This document shows, one piece after another, positions 28,713 to 35,685 of a stretch of 35,685 nucleotides of DNA. Positions within the stretch are counted from its first letter, which is position 1. Each line of letters begins with the position of its first letter. Source of the DNA: Desulfobacterales bacterium (lineage in GTDB: Bacteria > Desulfobacterota > Desulfobacteria > Desulfobacterales > SpSt-501); contig JALOOU010000022.1 in the NCBI GenBank assembly GCA_025454255.1, forward strand, positions 1 to 35,685, written 5' to 3'. Below the pieces are notes generated by a model that saw only the letters and a program-made list of their open reading frames with translations, was not told the origin of the DNA and did not search any database. The position numbers and the translations under genes are program-made.

Positions 28713-30038
28713 TTAGGGACTGAAAACCACGCGTGGCAGCCATGTCGCCAACGACGGGTAAAAGATGATGATCATCAGCCCGATCAGCTGGCAGATGACG
28801 AACGGGATGATCCCGCGGTAGATGTGGCCCGTGGTCACCCCCGGCGGCGTGACCGCCTTGAGATAGAACAACGAGAAGCCGAAGGGCGGCGTCAGAAAGC
28901 TCGTCTGCAGGTTGACCGCCAGGATCACGCAGAACCAGAGCGGGTCGAAGCCGAACTCGATCATGATCGGTGCCAGCACCGGCACGATGATGAAGGTGAT
29001 CTCGATGAAGTCCAGGAAGAAGCCGATCAGGAAGATCAGCCCCATGACGAAGACGAGCACCATCTCCTTGGAGTAGCGTTCGGCCAACCCGGACAGGAAA
29101 TGGCGCACCATGTCGTCGCCGTGCAGCCCCCGGAACACCAGCCCGAAAGCGGCCGCCCCGCAGAGGATGATGAAGACCATGCAGGTCAGCTTCACCGTGG
29201 TGCGCATGCTTTCGCGCAGGAGGCTCAGGTTGAACTTGCGGTTGATGGCCGTGAGCAGCATGGCGCCCACCGCGCCGACGCCGGCGGCCTCCGTGGGGGA
29301 GGCCACCCCGGCCATGATCGACCCCAGGACCGCAGTCATCAAAAACAGCGGCGGCAAGAGCGCGCGCCCGACCTGCTTGACCATCACCCCGCGCGTGAAG
29401 TGCGCAAGCTCCGCCTTGGGGATGGGCGGCGCCATTTGCGGCCGCAGGATGGCCACGATCACGATGAAGGCGATGAAGATCAAGACCAGGATCAGCCCGG
29501 GGACGATGGCGCCGATGAAGAGGTCTCCCACCGGGACGCCGATGATGTCGCCGATCAGCACCAGGACGATGCTGGGCGGGATGATCTGGCCCAGGGTGCC
29601 CGAAGCGGCCACCGTGCCGGTGGCCAGCTCCTTTGAGTAGCCCCGGCGCAGCATGGTCGGCACCGAGAGCAGCCCCATGGTCACCACGGTGGCGCCGACG
29701 ATCCCGGTGGTGGCGCCGAGCAGGGCCCCGACGATGACCACCGATACGGCCACCCCCCCGCGCAGCCGCCCGAAGACGAGGGCCATGGTGTCGAGCAGGT
29801 CCTCGGCCAGGCCGGAGCGCTCCAGCACGACCCCCATGAAGACGAACAGCGGCACGGCCATCAGGGTGACATTGCCCATCACCCCCCAGATGCGCAGGGG
29901 CAGCAGGTTGAAGAAGTTCAGGCCGAAGCCGGTCAGGCCGAACAGCAGGGCGGTCCCCATGAGCGTGAAGGTGACCGGGAAGCCCGCCATGAGCGCGACG
30001 GTAAGGAACAGGAACATCCACAGGGCCAGGTAGTCCAT
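28713..30038 (-). CDS. TRAP transporter large permease (DctM family)
   Basis: A 441-residue polytopic inner-membrane protein of the DctM family, the main transport subunit of a TRAP system. It opens W-M-F-L-F-L-T-V-A-L-M-A-G-F-P-V-T-F-T-L-M-G. Recognisable internal blocks are P-L-F-V-F-M-G-V-V-L-E-R-S-G-L-A, S-G-T-L-G-Q-I-I-P-P-S-I-V-L-V-L-I-G and the C-terminal T-S-F-L-T-P-P-F-G-F-S-L-F-Y-L-K. About twelve membrane segments can be seen and the length is normal. It starts one base after the stop of the small subunit gene. It would carry organic acids inward using an ion gradient. Confidence 0.95.
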   Translation of the reverse strand: MDYLALWMFLFLTVALMAGFPVTFTLMGTALLFGLTGFGLNFFNLLPLRIWGVMGNVTLMAVPLFVFMGVVLERSGLAEDLLDTMALVFGRLRGGVAVSVVIVGALLGATTGIVGATVVTMGLLSVPTMLRRGYSKELATGTVAASGTLGQIIPPSIVLVLIGDIIGVPVGDLFIGAIVPGLILVLIFIAFIVIVAILRPQMAPPIPKAELAHFTRGVMVKQVGRALLPPLFLMTAVLGSIMAGVASPTEAAGVGAVGAMLLTAINRKFNLSLLRESMRTTVKLTCMVFIILCGAAAFGLVFRGLHGDDMVRHFLSGLAERYSKEMVLVFVMGLIFLIGFFLDFIEITFIIVPVLAPIMIEFGFDPLWFCVILAVNLQTSFLTPPFGFSLFYLKAVTPPGVTTGHIYRGIIPFVICQLIGLMIIIFYPSLATWLPRVVFSP

Positions 30039-30039
30039 C

Positions 30040-30570
30040 TCAGTCTCCGCCGCTCTTCGGTTTTTCGATGTTCAAAATCTGCAGGAGGCTGTGAAGGCCT
30101 AAGGAGATGCCCTGCAGCAGCAGCAGGCTGAAACCGACCGGGATGAAACTCTTGACGATGAACCGATAGGGGATGCCGCCGGGGTCCGGGGAGCCCTCGC
30201 CCATCACCCAGGACCTGAAGGCGAAGTGCCACGAGGTCGAGATGATCAACAGGCAGCCGGGTATCAGGAAGAGGGCGACCCCGAGCAGGTTGGTCCACGC
30301 TTTGCCCTTGGGCCCGTAGCGCTGATAGATGATGTCGACGCGCACATGGCCGTCGTAGAGCAGCGTGTAGCCCGCCCCGATCAGGAAGATGAAGGCGAAC
30401 AGCTGCCACTCCAGCTCCTGAACGAAGACGAAACTGGTGTTGAACAGGTAGCGCATCACGACATCGGCGAACACGACCAGGACCAACCCCAGGGCGGCCC
30501 ATCCGGTGCCGCGGCCGACCCGCTCGTTCAGCGTGTCGATCCAGCGGCAAAGGCGTATGATAGAGTTCAT
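30040..30570 (-). CDS. TRAP transporter small permease (DctQ family)
   Basis: A 176-residue membrane protein with four hydrophobic segments, the usual make-up of the small TRAP subunit. L-V-V-F-A-D-V-V-M-R-Y-L-F-N near residue 32 and the E-L-E-W-Q-L-F-A-F-I-F-L-I-G-A-G-Y-T-L-L-Y-D-G-H-V-R-V-D block near 52-79 are the DctQ signature. It is the first gene of the operon, one base before the large permease start, with a sigma-70-type promoter 67 bases upstream. The ATG at 30570 fits the family start; the frame is open further upstream without homology. Confidence 0.92.
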   Translation of the reverse strand: MNSIIRLCRWIDTLNERVGRGTGWAALGLVLVVFADVVMRYLFNTSFVFVQELEWQLFAFIFLIGAGYTLLYDGHVRVDIIYQRYGPKGKAWTNLLGVALFLIPGCLLIISTSWHFAFRSWVMGEGSPDPGGIPYRFIVKSFIPVGFSLLLLQGISLGLHSLLQILNIEKPKSGGD

Positions 30571-30636
30571 TGCGATTCGACTTTCTCTTCCCGCAAGATT
30601 CCGGCGGGACAGGGTTTGCATTTCAAAATGCTTGGT

Positions 30637-30665
30637 TATATAGGGTAAGGCTGAATTCCGGTCAA
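30637..30665 (-). promoter_or_regulatory. sigma-70 promoter of the TRAP operon
   Basis: On the - strand TTGACC (30665-30660), a 17-base spacer, then TATATA (30642-30637). Spacing is ideal and both boxes are close to consensus. Expected start is near 30630, about 60 bases before the DctQ start codon. Confidence 0.7.
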
Positions 30666-30775
30666 GCAAATAAAGCGGCACACTTGCTAAACGGCGATTA
30701 TTTTTTTATTCACATTTACCACAAACAGACCGCTTTCGATGACGTGCACACCGGCAACGCCGAAGGGAGGTTTTG

Positions 30776-32659
30776 ATGGCCATCTCCTCTTACTGGGCCG
30801 ACGACTACATCAACCGCAGGCGCAAGGGGTCAGAGGCCATCGGCCGGATCAGGCCCGGGCAGCGGGTGTTTATCGGCTCCTCCTGCGGCGAACCCCAGCA
30901 CCTGGTGCGCGAGCTCTCGAACGCCTTCGACACCCTGAAAGACATAGAAATCATCCGCCTTTTCAACCTGGAGACCATACCGCTCACGCTGATCGCCAAC
31001 AAGAGCGGGGACCACGCCCTGAACCTGCGCTCCTTTTACGCCGGCTCGGCCAAGAGCCGGGCCATCGCCCGCAACCAGCGCTTCATCACCCCGGTCAACC
31101 TCTCGGCGGTGCCGCGGCTTTTCAAGAGCCGCCTGCTGCCGGTCCACGTGGCCCTGATCCAGGTGTCGCCGCCGGACGACTTCGGGTGGATGAGCCTGGG
31201 GGTCTCGGTGGACATCACGCTCGCCGCGGCCGAGTCCGCCGACCTGGTGATCGCCCAGGTCAACCCGCGCATGCCCCGGGTCCTGGGCCGCAGTTTCATC
31301 CATGTGAACGACGTGGATGTCATCGTGGAGTACGACGAGCCGCTGTTGGCCATCGGCGCCAATCCGGGGCTGGAAACCGCCAAGGACATCGCCCGGCTGA
31401 TCGCCACCCGGCTCATCGATGACGGCGCCACCATCGCCATCGGCCTGGGAGCCACCTCCGAGGCGGTGCTCCTGGCGCTGTCGGACAAAAACGACATCGG
31501 GGTTCACACCCAGTACCTGACCGGGGACATGATGCATCTTTACTCCAAGGGCGTGGTCACCAACCGCAAGAAGGGCTTCAACAACGGCAAGATCGTGGCA
31601 TCGAGCGCCATCGGCAACGAGGAGTTCTACGGCTTTCTGAACGACAACCCGGCGATCGAGTTCCACCCCTCGGATTACGTCAACGATCCCACCGTCATCG
31701 CCCGGAACAAGAACATGGTGGCCATGGCGATCGCCATGACGATGGACCTGACCGGCCAGGCGGCCGCCGACGCGATGCCGCAGAACCGCCTCTCCGGGGT
31801 GACCGGCGTCGTCGATTTCATCCGCGGGGCCTCCATGTCGCCGGGCGGAAAATCCATTCTGATCCTCTCCTCCACCGGCCAGCAGGGCAAGAAGAGCCGC
31901 ATCGTGCCCCTGCTGGCGGACACGGCCGTGGTGGTGACGCGCAGCGACGTCCAGCACGTGGTGACCGAGTTCGGGGCGGTCAACCTCTTCGGCAAGAGCC
32001 TGCAGGAGAGGGCCCTGGCGATGATCAGCATCGCCCACCCGAAATTTCGCGACGAGCTGTTTTTCCAAGCCAAGAAAATGGGCCTGCTCAGCGCCGAGCG
32101 CAGCCTCCACGAGTCCATCCACGGGGTCTACCCGATCCACCTCGAGGAGGTGATCGAGGTCAAGGGCGAGCCGGTGACGATCCGGGCGGCCAAGCCGGTG
32201 GACGAGCGCCGCATCCAGGAGCATTTCTACGGCCTCGACAAGGATGACGTGGTGGCGCGGTTCTTCAAGCAGAAGAGCCGGTTCACCCGCGAGGAGGCCG
32301 AAGAGGTCACCCAGGTCGACTATGTGAACGACCTCACGGTCCTGGCCCTGGTGGGGGAGTTCGGATTCGGGCGGGTGGTGGGGGTCGGCGAGTACCTGGT
32401 GGACTCGGCCACGAACGAGGCCGAGGTCGCTTTTTCCATCACCCGGGAGTTTCAAAAAACGGGCATCGGCAAGCTGCTCCTGCGCAAGCTCGCCGCGGCG
32501 GCGGTGGAAAACGGCATCCGCGGCTTCTTCGCCTACACGGGGGCCCAAAACCAGGGCATGATCCGGCTTTTCGCCAGTCTGCCCTACAAGACGACCACCC
32601 AGTTCGAAGGCGACATGGTCACCCTGCGTTGCAGTTTCAGCGAACCTCTGGCAAAGTGA
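30776..32659 (+). CDS. acetyl-CoA hydrolase/transferase family protein fused to a GNAT acetyltransferase domain
   Basis: A 627-residue two-domain protein. Residues about 20-440 form an acetyl-CoA hydrolase/CoA-transferase (4-hydroxybutyrate CoA-transferase-like) domain: G-Q-R-V-F-I-G-S-S-C-G-E-P-Q-H-L-V, then G-V-H-T-Q-Y-L-T-G-D-M-M-H-L and V-A-S-S-A-I-G-N-E-E-F-Y-G-F-L. G-A-S-M-S-P-G-G-K-S-I-L-I-L and the E-F-G-A-V-N-L-F-G-K-S-L-Q-E-R-A end block complete it. After a linker the last 140 residues resemble a GNAT domain with F-Q-K-T-G-I-G-K-L-L-L, the acetyl-CoA-binding R/Q-x-x-G-x-G/A type loop. It may interchange CoA between acids and regulate itself or a partner by lysine acetylation. GGGAGG precedes ATG 30776. 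It is divergent from an organic-acid TRAP operon and upstream of acsV, consistent with feeding acyl groups to acetyl-CoA metabolism. Confidence 0.92.
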   Translation: MAISSYWADDYINRRRKGSEAIGRIRPGQRVFIGSSCGEPQHLVRELSNAFDTLKDIEIIRLFNLETIPLTLIANKSGDHALNLRSFYAGSAKSRAIARNQRFITPVNLSAVPRLFKSRLLPVHVALIQVSPPDDFGWMSLGVSVDITLAAAESADLVIAQVNPRMPRVLGRSFIHVNDVDVIVEYDEPLLAIGANPGLETAKDIARLIATRLIDDGATIAIGLGATSEAVLLALSDKNDIGVHTQYLTGDMMHLYSKGVVTNRKKGFNNGKIVASSAIGNEEFYGFLNDNPAIEFHPSDYVNDPTVIARNKNMVAMAIAMTMDLTGQAAADAMPQNRLSGVTGVVDFIRGASMSPGGKSILILSSTGQQGKKSRIVPLLADTAVVVTRSDVQHVVTEFGAVNLFGKSLQERALAMISIAHPKFRDELFFQAKKMGLLSAERSLHESIHGVYPIHLEEVIEVKGEPVTIRAAKPVDERRIQEHFYGLDKDDVVARFFKQKSRFTREEAEEVTQVDYVNDLTVLALVGEFGFGRVVGVGEYLVDSATNEAEVAFSITREFQKTGIGKLLLRKLAAAAVENGIRGFFAYTGAQNQGMIRLFASLPYKTTTQFEGDMVTLRCSFSEPLAK

Positions 32660-32708
32660 GGGGAGACAGCAGCGAGCAGCCAGTGACGAGCGACGAGCCA
32701 CGGGAAAA

Positions 32709-34685
32709 ATGCCCAACGCCAAAGTGACATTTCTGCCTCACGACGTATCGATCGAGGTGCCCCCCGGGACCACGATCATCCAGGCGGCGCTCGACGCCGG
32801 GGTCCATATCAACGCCTCCTGCGGGGGGGAGGGCGTCTGCGGCAAGTGCCGGGTGCGGATCGAGGCGGGCGAGCCCGTCGGCGGCGTCTCGGAGAGGCTG
32901 GGCGCCGATGACCTGCGCAAAGGCTATCGGCTGGCATGCCGGACGGAGGCGGCGGGCGATCTGCTCGTGCGCGTCCCGGTCGAGTCGGTGGTCGACGCCG
33001 GGATCCTGAATCGGCCGGCCTCCAGGCGCCGCACCGCGCGCATCCGCGATTTCAACCTGGGCGAGCTGAAGGAAAAGGGGCTGTTCCTCGCGCCGGTCGA
33101 GAAGAAGTGCCTGCAGCTGCCGGCCCCCACCGCCCAGGACAACCTGCCGGACCTCTCGCGGCTGATCGGCCAGCTCCGGCGCGAACACGACGAGCACCGC
33201 CTGGAGGCGGACCTGGCCGTCATCCGCAAGATCCCGGGGATCCTGCGGGAGAGCGGCTTCCAGGTGACCACCACCCTGGTGCGGCCGGTGCGCGCGGACG
33301 GCAGGACCCGGATCATCAACGTGCAACCCGGCGACGCCACCGGCCGCAGCTATGCCATCGCCATGGACATCGGCACCACCACGGTCTACGGGCAGGTGAT
33401 CGACCTGGTTTCGGGCGCGGTGCTGGCCGAGCATGCCGAGTTCAACGGCCAGATCAGCTACGGGGAGGACGTGATCACGCGCATCGTCTATGCGGAGAGG
33501 CCGGGCGGGCTCGAGCGCATCCAGGAGACGCTCGTCGAGACCATCAACACGATCCTCGCCCGGATCATCCGGGCCTCCGGGGTGGACCCCCAGGACGTCG
33601 CCACGATCACGCTCGCCGGCAACACCACCATGACCCAGCTGCTGCTCAAGGTCGAGCCGCGCTACATCCGCCGGGCGCCCTATGTGCCGGCCTCCTCCCT
33701 CTACCCGCCGCTCAAGGCGTGCGAGCTCGGCATGGCGCTCGAGGAGCACGTCACCGCGCTGGTCTACCCGGTGGTCTCGAGCTACGTCGGCGGGGACATC
33801 GTGGCCGGGGTCATGGGCTCGGGGATCTATCGCTCCGAGGAGCTGACCCTCTTTCTGGACGTGGGCACCAACGCCGAGATCGTCATCGGCAACCGGGACT
33901 GGCTGGCCTGCGCGGCGTGTTCGGCCGGCCCCGCCTTCGAGGGCGGGGGGCTGCAGTTCGGCATGCGCGCCGCCCCGGGGGCCATCGAGGACTTCTCGCT
34001 CAACCCCGCGACCCTCGAGCCGATGATCGCCACCATCGGCCGTGAGCGCCCCAAGGGCATCTGCGGCTCGGGGCTGATCAACATGGTGGCCTGCATGTTC
34101 GAGATGGGGGTGATCGACAACCGGGGCAAATTCGACCCCGGCCTCGAGACCGAGCGCCTGCGCCGCACGGACGGGGTTCTGGAATTCGTGCTCGCCTGGG
34201 AGAATGAGACCCAGATCGAGCGGGACATCACCCTCTCCGAGATCGACATCGAAAACCTCATCCGGGCCAAGGGCGCCATCTACAGCGGCTGCATGACGCT
34301 TCTGGCCGAAGTCGGCATGGAGATCCAGCAGATCGAGCGCATCGTCCTGGCGGGCGGCTTCGGCAGCTTCGTGGACCTCGACAAGGCCATGACGATCGGG
34401 CTGCTGCCCGAAATCGACCCCGCCAAGGTCACCTACCTGGGCAACGGCTCCCTGCTGGGCGCCCGGATGAGCTCCCTCACCAACCGCATCCGCCGCGATG
34501 TGACCGAGGTCATCCGCAAGATGACCAACTTCGAGCTCTCCGAGACCCCCTCCTACATGGACAACTACATCGCCGCCCTGTTCCTGCCCCACACCGACCT
34601 GAACCTCTTCCCCAAGCTGCAGGCGAGGCTCGCGGCGAACAGGCGGCTGCGCGGCAGATCGGAAAATAGCGGAGCGCCACAGTAG
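32709..34685 (+). CDS. acsV: corrinoid activation/regeneration protein AcsV (RACo-type)
   Basis: A 658-residue protein that uses ATP to re-reduce the inactive Co(II) corrinoid iron-sulfur protein of the Wood-Ljungdahl pathway. The N-terminus is a plant-type 2Fe-2S domain with Cys38, Cys44, Cys47 and Cys77 (C-G-G-E-G-V-C-G-K-C, then L-A-C). A linker of about 120 residues follows. From about residue 212 an actin-like (ASKHA) ATPase domain runs to the end: A-I-A-M-D-I-G-T-T-T-V-Y-G, L-A-G-N-T-T-M-T, L-F-L-D-V-G-T-N-A-E-I-V, C-A-A-C-S-A-G-P-A-F-E-G-G-G and L-A-G-G-F-G-S-F. The ribosome site is weak (GGGA). The tandem GACGAGC repeat just upstream is a minor oddity. acsD, part of its target complex, follows. 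Confidence 0.93.
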   Translation: MPNAKVTFLPHDVSIEVPPGTTIIQAALDAGVHINASCGGEGVCGKCRVRIEAGEPVGGVSERLGADDLRKGYRLACRTEAAGDLLVRVPVESVVDAGILNRPASRRRTARIRDFNLGELKEKGLFLAPVEKKCLQLPAPTAQDNLPDLSRLIGQLRREHDEHRLEADLAVIRKIPGILRESGFQVTTTLVRPVRADGRTRIINVQPGDATGRSYAIAMDIGTTTVYGQVIDLVSGAVLAEHAEFNGQISYGEDVITRIVYAERPGGLERIQETLVETINTILARIIRASGVDPQDVATITLAGNTTMTQLLLKVEPRYIRRAPYVPASSLYPPLKACELGMALEEHVTALVYPVVSSYVGGDIVAGVMGSGIYRSEELTLFLDVGTNAEIVIGNRDWLACAACSAGPAFEGGGLQFGMRAAPGAIEDFSLNPATLEPMIATIGRERPKGICGSGLINMVACMFEMGVIDNRGKFDPGLETERLRRTDGVLEFVLAWENETQIERDITLSEIDIENLIRAKGAIYSGCMTLLAEVGMEIQQIERIVLAGGFGSFVDLDKAMTIGLLPEIDPAKVTYLGNGSLLGARMSSLTNRIRRDVTEVIRKMTNFELSETPSYMDNYIAALFLPHTDLNLFPKLQARLAANRRLRGRSENSGAPQ

Positions 34686-34722
34686 GGTATTCAATTTATT
34701 TCTAAATTGTCCCGGTCCTCTC

Positions 34723-34751
34723 TTGACAAAAATCGATGCTCCCGCTAAATG
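34723..34751 (+). promoter_or_regulatory. possible sigma-70 promoter of acsD
   Basis: TTGACA (34723-34728) is an exact -35 box. A 17-base spacer leads to TAAATG (34746-34751), a poor -10 box. The position before a long structured leader suits regulated expression. Confidence 0.4.
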
Positions 34752-34822
34752 GGGAAAATCCGTCTCTTCGGGGTGTTCCCACTGGTTTGATGAACCGACG
34801 CAGCCGTTCCATCGATAGAAAT

Positions 34823-34955
34823 GGTTTCACAACCTCGGATCACGGTTGCGGGCAAGGCGGAGGTCGATTCGACAGCGCAGCAACCTTCACAGGTTGTGAG
34901 CACGTTCGAGAGGCCTGCAACGCAGCCCTCGGCCGTCAGACGGGGTTATGAAACC
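34823..34955. repeat. dispersed intergenic element, copy B, with long inverted-repeat ends
   Basis: The element is about 73% identical to copy A over 100 ungapped bases. Its ends lie in a 19-base inverted repeat, 34816-34834 against 34944-34962, with 17 of 19 positions matching. Inside are further exact pairs: TCACAACCT (34827-34835) with AGGTTGTGA (34891-34899), GGTTGC (34844-34849) with GCAACC (34880-34885), and GTCG-ATT-CGAC (34863-34873). The first of these competes with the outer stem, so two folds are possible. It lies in the acsD leader. Confidence 0.65.
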
Positions 34956-34998
34956 AGTTCTAAACCCATTAACCTGTCACGAAGACAAGGAGGGGACA

Positions 34999-35685
34999 TT
35001 GGGCTTCCAATTCTTCAAAGAATCCTACACCGGTAAAATCAAAGAGATCACGCTGGGCAAGGGCAAGAAGACGGTCACCGTCGGCGGGGAGAACTGCTAC
35101 CCGTTCTACCAGTTCGAAGGCTCGGCCCCCAACCCGCCGCGGATCGCCATGGAGATCTGGGACATGGTGCCGGAGGATTGGGCCGAGGCGGCGCTGGCGC
35201 CGTTCAAAGACGTGGTCTCGGACCCGGCGGCCTGGGCCAAGAAGTGCGTCAACGAGTTCGGCGCCGAAATGCTGGTCCTGCAGTTGAAGAGCATCGACCC
35301 CAACGGCAGGAACGCCGGAGCGGACGAGGCCGCGGCCACCGTCAAGAAGGTCCGCGCGGCGGTGGACGTGCCGCTGGTGGTCTGGGGCTCGGCCAACACC
35401 GAGAAAGACGAAGTCGTGTTAAAGAAGATCGCCGAGGCGTGCCAGGGCGAGAACCTGATCCTGGGCCCGGTGGAGGACAAGAACCACAAGGGCATCGGGG
35501 CGGCCGCCATGGGCTTCGGCCACTTCATCATCGCCTCCTCCCCGATCGACGTCAACCTGGCCAAGCAGGTCAACATCCTGCTCGAGAACCTCGGCATGCC
35601 GACCGACCGGATGCTGATCGACCCCACCACGGGCGGGCTGGGCTACGGCCTGGAGTACTCCTACTCGGTCATGGAGCGCATCCGC
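34999..35685 (+). CDS. acsD: acetyl-CoA decarbonylase/synthase delta subunit (corrinoid iron-sulfur protein small subunit), 3' end cut by window edge
   Basis: The first 229 codons of the CFeSP small subunit, which with its large partner carries the methyl group from methyltetrahydrofolate to acetyl-CoA synthase. It opens G-F-Q-F-F-K-E-S-Y-T-G-K-I-K-E-I-T-L-G, followed by T-V-T-V-G-G-E-N-C-Y-P-F-Y-Q-F-E-G. Further TIM-barrel blocks are K-C-V-N-E-F-G-A-E-M-L-V-L-Q-L, V-P-L-V-V-W-G, E-N-L-I-L-G-P-V-E, I-I-A-S-S-P-I-D-V-N-L-A-K-Q and L-I-D-P-T-T-G-G-L-G-Y-G-L-E-Y-S. These match AcsD/CdhD closely. The start is TTG at 34999: it is placed five bases after AAGGAGG, and the protein similarity begins there. 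The reading frame is open to the end of the window. It follows acsV, whose product reactivates this complex. Confidence 0.94.
   Translation, partial: MGFQFFKESYTGKIKEITLGKGKKTVTVGGENCYPFYQFEGSAPNPPRIAMEIWDMVPEDWAEAALAPFKDVVSDPAAWAKKCVNEFGAEMLVLQLKSIDPNGRNAGADEAAATVKKVRAAVDVPLVVWGSANTEKDEVVLKKIAEACQGENLILGPVEDKNHKGIGAAAMGFGHFIIASSPIDVNLAKQVNILLENLGMPTDRMLIDPTTGGLGYGLEYSYSVMERIR

Larger units (their letters stand above)
34686..34998 (+). other. 313-base intergenic region and acsD leader
   Basis: No convincing gene is seen. In order it holds an AT-rich palindrome CAATTTA-TTTC-TAAATTG (34692-34709), a possible sigma-70 promoter (34723-34751), element copy B (34823-34955) within a larger inverted repeat, and a strong ribosome site AAGGAGG (34987-34993) for acsD. 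Transcription from the promoter would give a leader of about 240 bases. Confidence 0.6.

Noticed and set aside
32660..32708. Tandem GACGAGC units before acsV as a CRISPR or regulatory repeat
   Set aside because: There are only two short adjacent units and no spacer structure.
34791..34818. TGAAC-N15-ATCGATAG before element copy B as a sigma-28 site
   Set aside because: The spacing fits but only 3 of 5 and 6 of 8 positions match, so it could easily be chance.
34823..34955. Element copy B as a cobalamin riboswitch
   Set aside because: A fragment near GAGAGGCCTGC loosely resembles the B12 box, but the other conserved aptamer blocks are absent and copy A does not keep it.
34823..34955. Element copy B as an integron attC site
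   Set aside because: The ends do not fit RYYYAAC and GTTRRRY, and there is no integrase or cassette array.
34736..35036. Small open frames in the acsD leader, and matching frames in copy A, as conserved peptides
   Set aside because: Two different frames both look similar between copies, which follows from nucleotide similarity; there are no good ribosome sites.

Overview
The window is about 35.7 kb of very GC-rich bacterial DNA, densely coding on both strands. The best fit is an anaerobic Thermodesulfobacteriota (Deltaproteobacteria-type) genome. The right edge holds an activator of the corrinoid iron-sulfur protein (AcsV/RACo) and the start of the acetyl-CoA synthase delta subunit (AcsD/CdhD), so a Wood-Ljungdahl pathway is present. 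A TRAP carboxylate transporter, an acyl-CoA transferase, sigma-54 promoters and a Wzc/Wza/Wzy exopolysaccharide locus agree with this. The taxonomic placement is inference.

Left third (1-12127, + strand): surface polysaccharide. Sugar-modifying genes come first: a WbqC-like protein cut by the window edge, a PIG-L/LmbE deacetylase and a DegT aminotransferase. After a 353-base spacer with a good sigma-54 promoter and two strong hairpins comes an export operon: a WecA/MraY-type initiating phosphoglycosyltransferase, a degenerate HD-GYP protein, an ExeA-type ATPase, an FG-GAP propeller fused to a Wza-type export lipoprotein, a Wzc-type chain-length regulator/tyrosine kinase and a Wzy-type polymerase.

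Middle (12128-22084): a + strand DHH phosphoesterase, then a long - strand run. Read 5' to 3' the run is an HSDR_N-type protein, exonuclease I (sbcB), and a tight six-gene cluster: CDP-alcohol phosphatidyltransferase, RibD-type reductase, MDR dehydrogenase, PTPS-like protein, GT4 glycosyltransferase, and a membrane enzyme of the alkaline phosphatase superfamily. Four 4-base overlaps mark it as one unit. I do not recognise a described pathway for this combination, and it is the best candidate for an undescribed system here.

Next (22085-27303): two small + strand genes (a membrane peptide and a four-cysteine protein), a phage-shock locus (pspA-pspB-pspC on -, pspF divergent on +) with a recognisable sigma-54 promoter and a PspF-like upstream site, and rmuC.

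Right (27304-35685): a REP-like inverted pair, a Rho-independent terminator, a DctQ-DctM-DctP TRAP operon on -, a divergent CoA-transferase/GNAT fusion, acsV and the start of acsD.

Two patterns cut across the genes. A sigma-28-like promoter motif, T(A/C)AAG-N15-GCCGATA(G/T), occurs with identical spacing before four separate genes. A dispersed intergenic element (22123-22264 and 34823-34955) is about 73% identical without gaps over its first 100 bases and has paired ends that include one compensatory change.
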